A stretch of 64,000 nucleotides of DNA, taken from Anarhynchus alexandrinus. Taxonomy: Eukaryota; Chordata; Aves; Charadriiformes; Charadriidae. The stretch lies in assembly GCA_008711295.1 (NCBI GenBank), contig VUYV01000089.1, positions 175,270 to 239,269 of the forward strand, in the 5' to 3' direction. Positions 47,701 to 61,000 of this stretch are shown here, in pieces. The position numbers were made by a program, and so were the translations under genes. Under the pieces are notes generated by a model that saw only the letters and a program-made list of their open reading frames with translations, did not search any database and was not told the DNA's origin. Within the stretch, counting starts at the first letter, position 1. Every line of letters begins with the position of its first letter.

Positions 47701-50354
47701 GGAGTTAGTGCATGCAGTAGTAACACTCAGTTCTTTTATCACATGGATTTTTGTTCTTTTCGTGCAAGTTTGCTGGGTTCAGCCTGAACTGAGCAACCTG
47801 TAGCTGTGGAATGCCAGGCTGAGATACGGGATTTTTCTTAATGGAGTACTTAGAGAAGTGGGAGAAATAAAATAAACCCAGCAATTTTATTCTTTTTTTT
47901 TTAATATAAACTCCAAACAAACAGTGCTTTACCTGCCCTGACATTATTACCAGCTATATGTGTGCCTTGTTGCAGAATGAAAGTGCAGTAAATTGTTTTT
48001 TGTCATTATAGTCTTTGTTTTTGCTGTTGTTAAGCTCTTTCTGGACTATACTGGGAGATTTCTGAACTGATTCACTGTCCTGTGTGTTAAAACTAACGTG
48101 GTGCAGCACTATCCCCTCTTCGTGTATCAAGGCTTGTAAGTCTTCTGTGTGGTTCATTCAGTGAAGTTTATGCTGTAATGGAAACGTTCAGTGGGAATGT
48201 GTAGTTGTAACCTGTACCGTCTGAAATGACGCACGCTTGGAAAAATCTTAATGCGATATGTTGTAATGAGGGATTATTAAAGTATGAAAAATAGATTCCT
48301 GCCCTATTCCTCCTCTGGAAAATTGATTATACGCTTCTTGGAAACGTGCTTCCAATTTTGGAGAGCCACGTATTGTCTGTCACAGTTTATGAGCAGGGGT
48401 CCCCGAGCAAATACAGCCCTTCAGCAATTTGACCTGACGCTCACTTGTGGCAGGGAGGAACACAAAGTTTGGAGATGTGTAGTCTCATCGTCACCCTCTG
48501 CTTTGCGTTGCAGCGCATGCTTGAAACCCCAGCTGAGAGGGAAGTTCTGCTGTTAGTGTACTAAAATCACTAATGGTAAGAATGAATAGCTATCCTGAAC
48601 ATCTTGTCGTTTTAAAAGACAGAGTGGAGAAAGATATGTCCTCCCCAGTGTGCAGGAAGGAAGCTGAGCAGAAATAAAAGAAAAATAAGGTTAGGCCATG
48701 TGTTTGAGGACTACATTTCTGATCTGGGTTATTGAGTCTTACTTGTAGAACCATGAGCTTCCAGAGAAGCTGGTTGAATGCTCCCTCTTTCCCACTCAAG
48801 AAACCCTAACATAGGTGAAAACCAAGTCTTGATTATGTGTTGTCAAGACAGTCTTCATTCATTCCTCCTATGGATGTGACAGAAAGGTTGCTGGCTGTAG
48901 TCTGGGATTGGCACAAGTGTGTACATATATGCGCGTATTTGTGTGTATGTTCTGATTCTTCCTCCACAAAGGAGAAAATGGAATATACTGTATGTTCAGA
49001 AACACAAAAAAACCCCACCTTCAGACTCACATTTTAACAAGGTCAGGATGGCGGTAGATTGACATGCGAGCAGGTTTGTTTGTAAGGGCACGGTGGTTCC
49101 GTCTTGAAAGCTGATAATCAATATTTTTGTTCACAGCTACTCAGACCTCTGCAAATATGCAACCTTAAAATTTTTTTAAAGATTTTTTTGTTCTGTTTTG
49201 ATTTTTGAAATATTAGTAATCTTTAAAATCACTTTCAAAAGTAATGAAGCATATAAAAACTGTAAAAGAAACTGTGAAAAATCTATATAGTTAATAGGTG
49301 AAATATACAAATATACAGGTTTTGGAGTGCTATGTGAAACAAACACACTTTTCAGAATGTTAGTTAGCCCTCAGTGTCTGATATATTCACAATCCAAGTC
49401 TAATGTGTAATTTTTCTCTTGAATAACATTGTCACTTTATAGGTACAGTGAAAGAAAATGTTATTTAAAACATAGTTGAAAGCAGAATAAAACTCATTTT
49501 AGTATAACTGTATTGTCGAAGTAAATTAAAATTCAGTTTTATTATGCCAATATTAAAACTATTGGAGTGTGTGCACCATAGGGAATTATTCAGCTGTTAG
49601 CTATGTCAGTGCTAAATGGAATTTCAGCCAAGCTATTTTTCAGGGTAAATACTGAAGATAAAAGTGGGACTGTCATTTTCAACTTCTGAGTTTTGTACCT
49701 TTTACCTCTGTTAAAGCCTTTGTGTCCCAAGTGAACTGTAAGATTCCAGAGGTCAGAAGTGTTTGGTGCGTGGCTTTTTGCATGGCTACCATGGATCACT
49801 GTTTGCATAAACAGCAGCAGCAACTTGGATACCAATGCAAAACAACCTTGTTGAAATGGCCATTTAGTGACAACTGGTCCTAGGATCCAGCTTTTAGTCC
49901 TTATTTAGTTGCACTTCTCTCCTCCTGAAGGAGGGGGGCGGAAAAAAGGTTTGCTGTCATCACTTGTGTCAGAATTTGCTGCTTTACAGTCCTCTTGGTC
50001 GTATTAGGTCAAACTGCTGTGCCAACTCCTCTTGGGAGTAAGTGGCATAAACGCGCTGAGACAACTCCTAAACTTCTCAGGGATTACGGAGAAGAAGGAA
50101 GAGATCTGAATCTGGAGTCACTGCTACTGTACTGATGGTGCCACAGAAACCAGACAGATTCACAGGAGTCGTTTTCATGCAGTTGACACTTCCTTGCAAA
50201 AAATCTTTGGCATTGGGCTGTGAAATTGCTAGATAGCAGCCGAAGCCTGTTGCCTTACCGGGACTCCTGTTGTGGTACGGATGTATAAGGAAGATGAGTT
50301 TTAGCTGTCGTTAGTCCTGTTAGTTTCTGGTGCTAAGTGCTTCTGGTGCTTTTT
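44761..50354. other. Intergenic or intronic sequence right of the CpG island
   Basis: 5.6 kb without a recognised gene or transposon. It includes a T17-type tract near 45,490, a modest GC-rich patch at 46,230-46,400, and a CpG-enriched patch near 47,400-47,500 with two CRE-like half sites. If the CpG island drives a + strand transcript, this would be its first intron. Confidence 0.55.
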
Positions 50355-50393
50355 AAAAAATAATAATAAAAATAATAGTAATAATAATAGTAA
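50355..50393. repeat. (TAA)n-rich microsatellite
   Basis: Interrupted TAA/TAG/AAA trinucleotide array directly before a CR1 fragment. Confidence 0.85.
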
Positions 50394-50403
50394 ACAAATC
50401 ATA

Positions 50404-50805
50404 TGAAGAGTGGTTGAAGGAGCTGGGACTGTTTAGTTTGAGGAAGAGGAGGCTGAGGGGAGACCTCATCACTCTCTACAACTATTTGAAAGGATGCTGT
50501 AGAGAGGTTGGTGCTGGTCTCTTCTCACAGGTAGTTAATGACAGAACAAGAGGGAATGGCTTCAAGCTCCAACAGGGTAGATATAGACTGAACATTAGGA
50601 AAGAATTTTTCACAGAAAGAGTGGTCGGGCGTTGGAATAGGCTGCCCAGGGAGGTGGTTGAGTCACCATTCCTGGATGTGTTTAAGAGCCGTTTAGATGT
50701 GGTGTTGGGGGATATGGTGTAGGGGAGAACTTTGTAGAGTAGGGTAGATGGTTGGACTCGATGATCCCAAGGGTCTTTTCCAACCTAGACAATTCTATGA
50801 TTCTA
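50404..50805 (+). mobile_element. CR1 LINE 3' fragment, + strand
   Basis: About 400 bp. It starts inside the 3' end of ORF2 ([19 protein letters not shown], later [19 protein letters not shown]), then the non-coding 3' end GGTTGGACTCGATGATCCC, TTCCAACCTAGACAATTCTATGATTCT. The 3' end type differs from the copies at 42.6 and 54.2 kb, indicating another CR1 subfamily. It abuts a TAA microsatellite at its truncated 5' end. Confidence 0.94.
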
Positions 50806-52145
50806 ATAACAACCTCTGTGTCAATATTTTGCTTTACAAACTAGTGTTGGATGTATTCCTGTAATTTCCTCCTCCCATTCTCAGAGGTAAATGCCCTTCT
50901 TGATTTCGAAGTGGAGGAAACGTGCAGTTTCAAATCCCAGTTTTGGAAATTCTGTTATCTCTATAATCGTGGAAGGCAGAACACAATGTGAGACATATGT
51001 AAAACATGATTTTCATTTCCTTTTTCTACTGCAGTTCCAACTGCTTTTTCTAAAATCCTATTCAGCAATTTGAGGAAAAGTTTTAAGGGCCAGAACAATT
51101 CGAGTACAAGTTAAAAAATGTTTATAAAACAAGTGCCAGAGCTGGGAAAACATGTAACAGTGGCAATGTGAAGTTTTGAATATATTGCTGCAGTGTTTTC
51201 TATAGCTGGTATTCTGATACTGATTGCATGTTGTATAAGTAATAGAATAGTTTATTATTAGACAAGAAATATTATTATTCTGACATCAGAAGTGAATGAA
51301 GCAGTGGGGTCTTTAAATCTCATTGCTGCAAAAGAATCTGGAGTGCCCAAGTCATGCTGGCTTTTTGGTTTTGGGTTTTGGTGGGTTTTTTTGTTTGTTC
51401 GTTTTTTTCTTTAAAGCTGATTGTCTCTTATGAAGTTCTACATGATCAGGGTGCTTTTGTTTGGCTTAGGTATTTAAGTACTGTGAAAAAAAATGGGGAA
51501 ACATGGTGCGAGAGAGAATACTAATGATTAATACATCTATGTCTATGACTTTCACATTTTCTTCTTAATTTAGGGTGAGCTTTCAAAAGAGACACTACTA
51601 CAGTAAACACCTTAGGGGACAACACTTAATTTCCTTAGACCTTTGAAAATCCAAATACTTTCTAGGAGATGAAGAAACGTCTAAGCAATAGGATATATGA
51701 AAGCTATCTGCTCTTCCTTCAAAAACAAGAATGTGCACTGTAAATACTTTCACAAATGTATTCCTCTTAGGTATCATCAAAACATGCAGACCTGGATAAG
51801 CAATGTGTATGCACTGTTTTGCAACAGTCATGTGAATTTACCCATCTTTCTAGCAATAATGAAGTGAAGAAGAGCTGTAGCTGTACTGTTTTAAATATTG
51901 ATTTTATTTTATTTTTTAAATGATTGCTTGGGCATCTGAAAGTCAGACTTGACGTGTATTATTAAATATTGACTTTTCAGAGCCTCAGTCAATCTTTTAA
52001 GACATTGAGGAATTTTATCATATATGCTTAGGAAGCACTGTACCCTTAACATGACTACAATACTGCATTTTACTATTAGTTAAAAAAACTGATAATCCTA
52101 TTCCTTAAAAAAAGGTTATATTTTCATTTATTTTTGTATTTTCAG

Positions 52146-52293
52146 AGGATTGAGGTGACACTCTGCGAAGAATGGAGCTGTTCTAATGGAGGATATCTTG
52201 CTCATCACATGAAAGTATTTTCTTGCTCATCTCATACGAAATAAGTGTGTGTTAGCAGCATAAGCAGCCAACTTTTGTTCTCGTGTGCTTCAG
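52146..52293 (+). ncRNA. Candidate lncRNA exon (possible MIR99AHG counterpart)
   Basis: A 148-nt segment with a strong acceptor (TTTTTGTATTTTCAG) and a near-perfect donor (CAG|GTAAGAT). All three forward frames contain stops, so a coding exon is unlikely. It is on the same strand as USP25, 7.5 kb right of the CpG island. The link to the host lncRNA of miR-99a/let-7c is inferred from human gene order only. Confidence 0.45.
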
Positions 52294-53682
52294 GTAAGAT
52301 ATCTTACAGGTTTGTTTTTATTTTTTTCTTTGCTAATAAGAGATGGAGCTGGGTATTCCTTTCTTGCTCCTAAGTAACACAATGTTTGCCTGTTCAGCAA
52401 ACCGAGACTTTAGAAGAATAGTCATATACTTGCATGTTTTCTGATAAGGTAAAACTACTTTGCAGTGGATCAGTGAACCTGATCGTGGTATTAAAATAGC
52501 AGTTTAGTGCAGTTTCTACTGTAAACAATCCTTTAATAATGTTTCTATTAAATTATCTTCTTAGGATTATATATCATCTAGCCACATATTGTTTAATTGT
52601 TGGCCCCCCACCGTTTCATAATACTTTGTGTCACATACTTTGTGTCAGTTTCTAGAGACGGACTCTTCTTCCTTAAATGTATTGTGTGGCTATGAGATTA
52701 TCTGATCTACTTTCTTCAGTCTTCCCCTCCAGCTGAAGTCTTTGCTCTATGAGGGACTTTATTCTTGTTGAGGTAGAGCTAAATAAGTCCTATAAATCCG
52801 GGAGGGCTTTAACATGGGTGAGCAGTATGTTGGTGGTAGCCTTGGAAAGAAACAACTGCTGATTTTGTAAGCGCCAAGGCTGCAGGGTGTCAGAAGCTGG
52901 GAGTACATAAAGGAAAAATCACAATGCGCTTGCATTGGTATTTCCCCTAGGATTCATTACTGGATCGTGTCAGGGGCGGGATATGGGGCTGGAAGAGCTT
53001 TTTGGCCCTGCCCAGTACGGCCCTTTTTGTGTTTATGTTACCTGATGCATCTGAGCTTTCTTACCTGCCTCATCCTGCGACGTGGGCTTTGGTGGCGGGT
53101 CCTCCGCCGCACCTCGGGATCCATCCAGAAGGGTTGGGGTGGGAAGCCACCCTGCACCTTCCGTGGTCATTTTCTGCTCATTTCTGCAAAGGCAGATGCA
53201 GCCGTGTTCAGTCTTTCATGCTATTTGCTGACCCTCTGTCAGCAAGTGACAAACATTCCCTGTAAAGTTCTTGGACAGGGAAAGAACAGAAAGTAGTTAA
53301 ATTGAGAAAGTTCCTTGGCCAGCTGTGCTGTGCGGTGCCTCTCAGCAGAAGGCCTTTGTTGTCTTTCTGCTGTCTAAACCAAGGCTGAAATTTAATTTGA
53401 ATGTCCTCTAGACATGCAATACCCCTGGGAATGAGTCCTATAAAACAGCCTGTATCAGGCCTGTAGGAACTGTAGACCTGCTTAGTCTGAATGAGCTTTA
53501 ACTTCATTACGTTAGTACAGAATAATTAGTAGAAAACTGAAATGCAATTTTGTCTAAAGAATGGCAGTTCTGGGGCTTTACCTCACCTATAGCCTTGCAA
53601 GGCTTTTAGTGTCCTGACAAGCAATCTGTCAGAGCAGGAATGTTGAGTGCATTCATTTTTTACTTCAGTTCTTTTCTTACAG

Positions 53683-53752
53683 GAGCTCAAGTGACTCCAC
53701 TGAAACTCTGGCATTTATCACAGACAAAATTAGGTCAGAAGAGAGCACAGAG
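53683..53752 (+). ncRNA. Weaker candidate lncRNA exon
   Basis: A 70-nt segment between a strong pyrimidine-rich acceptor (TTCTTTTCTTACAG) and a fair donor (GAG|GTACGG). Same strand and neighbourhood as the stronger candidate at 52.1 kb. No coding similarity was recognised. Confidence 0.25.
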
Positions 53753-54219
53753 GTACGGAACTGAAAAGAGATAAATTCATCCTTAAAAGAAAAAAAAAAA
53801 GTCTCAAGCTGCACACTTGGGTTTAATTTGTCTCCTCCACATAAGGTAGGTCTTTTCCTAAGGGATTTTCCAGCCAAGCTAACAGTATCTTTGATATAAA
53901 TGTACTATCAAGTTCTATAGGAAGAATATTAAATACTTTTTGTTGAGCTATGTAACTTCAAGTAACTGAAGAACAGTTTTTTTTTTCCCTAAATATAAAC
54001 AAAAGCAGCCTAGGGAAGAATCTGTTTCGGTTTGGTCTTATGGTTTGTGTCCAGTTGTGCAAGCTGCTGAGCGTGTTTAGGTAGCAGCAAGAGTGGCAGG
54101 GTTTACTTGTCATCATTATTTTGCAGGACCCTAGTACTTGCATTCTGGTTACTGCCAGTCTGATGATAAAGCTAATACGTGAAAACTGACTATATGTGTG
54201 ACTGACTACTGGTCACTGT

Positions 54220-54515
54220 GGACAGACTTTTTACAAGGGCATGTAGTGATAGGACGAGGGGGAATGGCTTCAAACTGGAAGAGGGCAGGTTTAGATTAGA
54301 TATTAGGAAGAAATTTTTCACCTTGAGGATGGTGAGGCACTGGAACAGGTTGCCCAGAGAAGCTGTAGAGGCCCCATCCCTGGAGGTGTTCAAGGCCAGG
54401 CTGGATGGGGCTTTGAGCAACCTGGTCTAGTGGGAGGTGTCCCTGCCCATGGCAGGGGGGTTGGAACTGGATGATCTTTAAGGTTCCTTCCAACCCAAAC
54501 CATTCTATGATTCTA
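54220..54515 (+). mobile_element. CR1 LINE 3' fragment, + strand
   Basis: About 295 bp. It carries the ORF2 end remnant ([20 protein letters not shown]) and the 3' region GTGTCCCTGCCCATGGCAGG, GGTTGGAACTGG, CCATTCTATGATTCT. Nearly the mirror of the - strand copy at 42.6-43.0 kb, same subtype. Confidence 0.94.
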
Positions 54516-57500
54516 AGGAAGAACGAATGGGTACCTTGATGCAAGCTTCTGCAAGCGGAAAGATAAGGCAGAAGCTCTTCAGCTCTTTCCTGATCAGGAG
54601 GAAGAATTTGACAGAGCTCTGGCTACCAGACTGCAACTCTGACAGCAAACAGCCGAGGTGACCAACGACCCTTAAATATTTAAATACAGAGTGAAGCAAG
54701 TCAGCAAAATGCATGTGGTTCCAAATGTTGTGTGGTTTGTGTCAAATCAAGGTTATGAATAGAGTCCACATGGTCCAAGTGTAAAATATCTGAATAGAAG
54801 CACCTCCAAAATTTGACATCTGCACCCTACTACTGAACGCTCATAGTTGAGGCTAAGTTTAGCAGCATTTAGAAAAAAACCTAGTCCTGTTTTGAATGCA
54901 AAATACATACTAGTTTAAAAACTATAAATATAGCTGAATGATGATCTTGTTTTCCCTCATCTCTTAACAAAACTGTGTGGGAGTGTACTGCAGCTACGCA
55001 AAGTGTATTTGACAAAACTAGTAGGTGTTCGCTTAAGAGCACCTCTTATTACTAAGTAATTCCTAACAATAACTTAACTTTTGATACTTCTGGTATTACA
55101 AATTATTTTTGTAAATATTTTTTAACAAATAGTCAAGTATTTATGTAAAAGCATTTACTGTATTTACAGCCGTGTCTTGGGACGTCAGACACTGACTTTT
55201 TTAGCTAATTTATTTTAAGATTTATTATTCTAATTTAGCATGCCCCATAGTAAAATCGGATTCTGAAATGTAAGGACAGACTTTTTATAAGGTTGGTAAA
55301 TCAAAGTTATTCTGTTAAGATCCTACTGTTATTGCTAGGACATATAATTAGCCAGCTTCTAAAGAATTACCACATCTGCATATGGGAAGAATAAATCACT
55401 GAGGTAGAAAGAACAAGACCTTCTTAATGTCCTTGTAAATAACATGGAAAATCTGAAGATTTGCCTGGGAGCCGATGTAAAAGAAAAATCTAGTTTAATG
55501 TGCTGACCTGATTCTGTTCCTCTTGGTAACCTTGCTGTAAGGTTTTAAATCTGATGGAGCATATTTGAGAAACCTAATAGAAAGCAGTATAGATAATGAA
55601 GTGTTTTAAATGAAATGCAGAATAACATTGGTAATTCTGAGTTTTGTGGGTTTTTTTTATGTTGGTTTTATTTTCTTTCAAATATGGCAGATGAATTTAG
55701 AGCATAAGGATATATACACCAAAGTGGGTTTGTTTTGACATGCTGTCACTTACATTAAAAAAAACCCCAAAAACCTGTGTCTGTGTACATTCACATACAT
55801 GTGTGTACACACACATTATATTTCATTGAGATGAAAGATAATGATTGTTTTCTTAAGAATAACAGACTACATTTTAACACAAGCTTTAAGAACTTAATGT
55901 GGCTTTCAGCTATTTCTACCCCAACTGGCTGCAGCTATTACTTTCTTCAGGTTTGATGAAAAGAAATATATTGAAACACCTTTTCTGCATCTGAAGTATC
56001 AGCTGTGTTAGGTACCACAGCTTAAAAACAAGACTGAGAAAATTAAGCTGTGTGTCTCGCTAAGCGGCAGCACATTTGCAAAGATGATGATAATGGGAAT
56101 TACAGTAGCGCAGACGAACTGCTTTCTCTGATACCAAATGAACATGGTGCTAGAGCATTTCCCTTTGAAATGCTCCCAAAGCTGCAGTTGCTCAAGGGCT
56201 ATAAGGGGCAATCATTTGAGACAAGGACAAGTCAGATGTCTCTTTTGAAGTGCCAAATTGTATTTTTTCGAGCAGTATTCTCAAAATGAAAGATAAAGTT
56301 CAGAGTCTTTTGCAAGAGAGCTTCAGTGCAATCTGCACTTTGGAGAAAAGTCACTGGGGTTTAAGCGTGAGTGATAAGGACTTCTGCTGTACTAAATGAA
56401 AGTGCAGGACTTCAAAGTTCAGTGTTTGCCTTGCAACAATTGCCAGCTTCTGATATCTAGACTCCGAAGCGAGGTTGATCTTTGCTCTCAAAATTGCTAA
56501 TTTTGTCTCAGAGGTTGAAATTGTCGGGGAGAAACCAGACCTCCCTAAAGGTGAATTCGGGTTTTCAGTTCGACAGATTGTTTCTAGGTAGGAATTGTCA
56601 GGATGCCTTCACAGCTTTTTGTTTGCCCCATGTCTGCCTTGTATGAATGGAGATGATTGGGAATTGTCTGGTTAAAGAAAGCTGATCTAATTCTGATTCA
56701 TAAGAAATCTTCCTGACCGTGCTTTGGTTGGGTGGAAGAGAAGAGGACAGAAAGGTCCTGCTGTCAAACAGCAAGTAACGCTATTATGAAAGTTCCTACA
56801 AGGAAGCTGAGAGTTCAGGCTGAGATTTCTGTCTCTTCTGCATGACCCAAGGGTGTCCCCCAGCCACCAGCTGCCCAGGCAGGGTCTCTTGCTCTGTTTA
56901 TACGAAGCAGAATAGCTCCAGCAGAGCTGGAGGTACTTTCTCCAAAATAGCTGGTGATCAGGGTACAGCTTTGGCATCTTGGAGACTAAGGTTCAAACCC
57001 CCTTTCTGAATCACCAAGAAGAATTCACTTTTGGAACAACTTGAATGCAAAGGATTCTCTGCCACGTAAAATCCCACATCAAGCAAATCAGATGCGTGAG
57101 TCTGTATGTCGGATGGCTCGGAGGTGTGCCCTGAGAACTGGGGTATTCTGAAGTGGGAATAAATTGGGAATAAATGACAAACTTTGAAAGCCCTCCATTT
57201 CCATTCTGATGTGATTTTTATTGTTGTTGTTTTTAAACCTTAATCTTGCACAGGATTTCTCTGTTAGTTCGTAGGGCAGTCTGTAATAATAGGACCATAT
57301 GGGTATTATTGAGAGGGTCAAATGGGCATATGACCATATATTTTTCCCTTACCTTCTACCACTTGCAGAATACGTGCCAAATGCCATGCATTGCTCAGAT
57401 CACCTGCAAGGAGTGAATTACGGTTGTGTAGCAAGTAGGCTGTCTGTGAGATCCCAGCTTTGTTGTGGAAGGTTTCTAGATAATGAGGGAGGGAACCTGG

Positions 57501-57680
57501 AAAAGGAGGGGAGTGCAAAAGGAGGCAATGAATTAGACAAGTTAAATGATATCCCAGATACAGCATGTTAAAAATACACTCCTGTACAAAATGAGTGTAG
57601 TCACCACTAAACGAGCTACAAAATGGTTATCTGAGGAAGGCATGACTGCCCAACAGTGGATTTCTGAGAACTGATTCTTA
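54516..57680. other. Unique sequence, no gene recognised
   Basis: 3.2 kb AT-rich, with a short TG/CA-rich stretch near 55,780-55,815. No transposon, RNA gene or convincing exon was found by eye. Confidence 0.55.
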
Positions 57681-57825
57681 TTTCAGTGTTCTTCATTCTT
57701 TTCATGAATGGGAACCACGGTCCTGTTCTAGATCAATCTGTTTGGAGACATCCATGCAACTTCAGCCTTGTTTTCTTGTCTTTCATCATTGCCTCCTCCT
57801 TGCTTTATTCCCTCACTGTCCACCC

Positions 57826-58044
57826 CAGGCCTCTCATCAAACCACTGCCGCTTGCTCCTCGCCTCCCCGTCTGTCCTGCCCGTGCTGCTGGCTGTGAAGC
57901 AGCGGGAGAATCAGACTAAACAAGATTTGCCTGTGCTGTGCCCAGGTGAGTGTTCAGGNCTCAGGCCTCTCATCAAACCGCTGCCGCTTGCTCCAATCAG
58001 ACTAAACAAGATTAGCCTGTGCTGTGCCCAGGTGAGTGTTCAGG
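57826..58044. repeat. Tandem duplication across a single N, second copy with a 50-bp deletion
   Basis: Copy 1 is 57,826-57,958, the N is at 57,959, and copy 2 is about 57,962-58,044. Both start CAGGCCTCTCATCAAACC and end CAGGTGAGTGTTCAGG. Copy 2 lacks exactly 50 bases after CGCTTGCTCC. The N at the join points to an assembly overlap error. Confidence 0.9.
57829..57945 (+). ncRNA. Candidate lncRNA exon inside an N-joined duplication
   Basis: A 117-nt GC-richer segment with an excellent acceptor (long pyrimidine tract ending CTGTCCACCCCAG) and a consensus donor (CCCAG|GTGAGT). A second, 67-nt copy with the same ends follows at 57,965-58,031, lacking 50 internal bases. An upstream acceptor (TATTTCAG, exon from 57,687) is an alternative. 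The exon role is inferred; only splice signals support it. Confidence 0.4.
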
Positions 58045-61000
58045 CATGCTTCAGAAGGGGAGCCAGTGACTGAAACAAAATTAAGTCAAATAATTGCAGG
58101 CTTGCTTGCTTGCTAAAATAGGCTTATTTGGAAAAATTCCCTCTAAATACTGTCAGATATCAAAATATGCAACTAGATGAAAGCATGTCCCTTACACTGG
58201 GACGAGTGCGTCTTCCAAAGTATATTGCAAAAACCCTGATATAATAAATACAATTCTCTGACATATGAGAATAAAGGAAGCAGTGTTAACTACATGTGTA
58301 GTGTTTGTGACACCAGGACTGTAACCAGTCCCATTATTATTAGGGTGGCCCTGTGGGGTTGTAACACAACTCCGTGTAGCTTAGCGTTACATCTTTGACA
58401 ATTGTCAGCAGTGGATGCTTAAGGAAGAACGTGTAATGTATCAGCATACGGTGATACTTCCCAAGAACATTTTCCTAACCTCCAGCAATTTGTAGTTCAG
58501 GAACTTTGTGAACCAAAGGTAGTGACTTTGCAGTGAAAAACTGAATAGCTACCCATTTAGTATTTGTAATGAGGGACTGAACACTTTAGCAAATGTTATG
58601 TGAGCACATAAAGACTCTGTGTTCAGTCTGTATATACGAGTGAGGGAGACGGGGAATTATTTTCCCCTTTTCCTGAATTATGAATGTTTTACTTAAGAAC
58701 GTATATACTATTTTTTAGTTAAGTTCTGAAAACGAGGGGAGAGTTCCATGGAAAGGAGTGACTTGATAGGAGAAATTGAATAGTGATATTTAAAATAACA
58801 TTAAGCAATGTTCTGAATGTTGTGAACAGTGTTTCTTATTCCCATTGTAAATCTAGTCTTTAAAGGTAAGCAAGTTCTTTTAAATGTTGTGGCCTTGTCA
58901 TTCATTTTATAGGTGAATTATTTTAGCATTACTTGGACATTTAATCTATCATGCAAGTCTTTAATATGAAAGTGAGGATGGCCAATTATTTCTTTTTTAT
59001 GTAATGTTGTTGTAGGCAGTGATATACATCTCTGGAGAATATTTTCAGGTAGCATGAATAGCTGTCCCATGTAAAACTTCCTCATGTTCTATCTCTAAGA
59101 ATCTTGTGGCAAATAGATATCTATTTTTAGTTCATTACTGTTCAAACTTTGATGTGAAAATATTTTACATGGAACTATTTTGTTGTTGTTGTTGTTGTTA
59201 TTGCAGAGATGCATTAAAAAGCAATAAGCAAAGATTAAGTTCCTTTTGTAGAGGATTTAGAAAATTCATGTGACAATTCCTAATGCAAATCTTTCTCTAT
59301 ATCACAGTACCTGATCACTTTTGATATCCAATTTTAGGTCCTGCAAATTCAAACATGATCATGACATAAGAAGATTCTGGGAATCTGGTGCCTCCACCTC
59401 TGAATAAACCTTGGAAATGCAGCGTAGGAAAGTCTGTTCAGCAAATCTTCTCTAGATCTCTCCAACTTACCTTATCTAGAGTCTGGATCTTCTGTAGCAG
59501 GAAGGAGATCTGTTTCAGGCCTCACCACAGTGACTATTTTTACATGTCTATTGTCTAAAACATAGAAGTAATGTTGGAGTTGAAATAAGGAATCATCTTA
59601 TTTTTCCCTCCTGCATAGCAATGGCAAAAAGGCAGGTTCTCAAGTTCCCACCTGCTGGCGCTCCTTCCAGATCCATCAATTTTCATCTCCTGATTGTGTA
59701 CTAGTGCAGGATGGAAAGTGCTCCTGGACTATGAGAGTAACGGGGTGGGTCTAGAACCCAATTTTTTCAATTCCTGAGAAAATGTTCTAATAATTATACC
59801 CCTTCCACCAAAGAAAGATGCTGTCAGCTTCCACTTCTCTGAGTTGCACAGACAGAGCTTCAGGTGTCTGTGCAGACTTGTTCAGTTAAGCTGCTTCCCG
59901 GGTCAGCCTTTTGAACTTGTGTGCCTAAATTCTAATTCCGGAATTCTTCCCACTTTAGGTAGCTAAATTGTCAGTAGATTTGGCCTCCAGTCTGCTGTGG
60001 TAAATCTTGTTCATAGATGTAATGACAAAGTCCCTCTCCTTTCAGCCTTTGATGTCATCATGTGGACTAGTGTAGATGTGACTGATTTATTTTTAATTCA
60101 TATTATTAATTTCCTTATTGCAAGAACATTTTGTGGCTATTTTATTTCTGTCAAGGAAAAACTTTAGAGTGATATGGGAGAACGACAACACTGAGGGACT
60201 GGGGTGATTTGGACAGTCTGAGGCTGTAGCATTCACATTGCCACGGTTATTTGCCAATCGACTATCTTCTCTAACTGGAGTATAACAACCTTGGCCATTT
60301 ATCATTAAGCATTGCAACATCAGTCTCTGGCCTTTTCCTGAACTCTTAAGAATTGTGACTTTTCTTTGAACTCTCAGCTTTTAGTTCCACTGACCCTATT
60401 GCCCATTTATAACTGGTGTGCCATTTATCACTCTCGGGCTTAGAAATATGGTTGGGAGAAAAGACTCAAGTGCAATCATTCACACCTATGGTCTCTTTGT
60501 ATTTGGACTTCACAGTTTCTGTGTAGTGTAACTGATACGGAAAGATTAGTTACAAAACCGTAATTCCATTGAAGGATTGTGACGGTACTGTACCAGAAAC
60601 TGTATATGATGCTCAAGAGGTTTGACATCATCAGGGTTCTGAGATTAAGTTACAGCATCTGCTATTAGTCTCTGTCGGTGTCTGTTTTAGAAGAGGATTT
60701 TTGTGTAACCTCTGTGTGAAATATAAGATATTTTGCAAGTTAGGAAACTTGCTGTTGCATTAATCCTTTCAGTGTCATGTTAGTAGTTAAACTATAGCAT
60801 GACATAAACCAGATTTGGTACAAAAAGACATAAATATCTCTGTTTATATGCTACAGAGAAATTCTCTGTACTGACTACTGACAAGATCTTGGCATGTCAG
60901 ACTGAATTGGGACCACTTTGGCATTTTAACAGTTTTGCCTTATAAAATAAAAAAAAGAAAGCAGCATGTAAACCTATCAGAAAGAGTTACTGGTGAACCT

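Noticed and set aside
57768..58073. Open frame crossing the N at 57,959
   Set aside because: It depends on an ambiguous base and on a probable false duplication.
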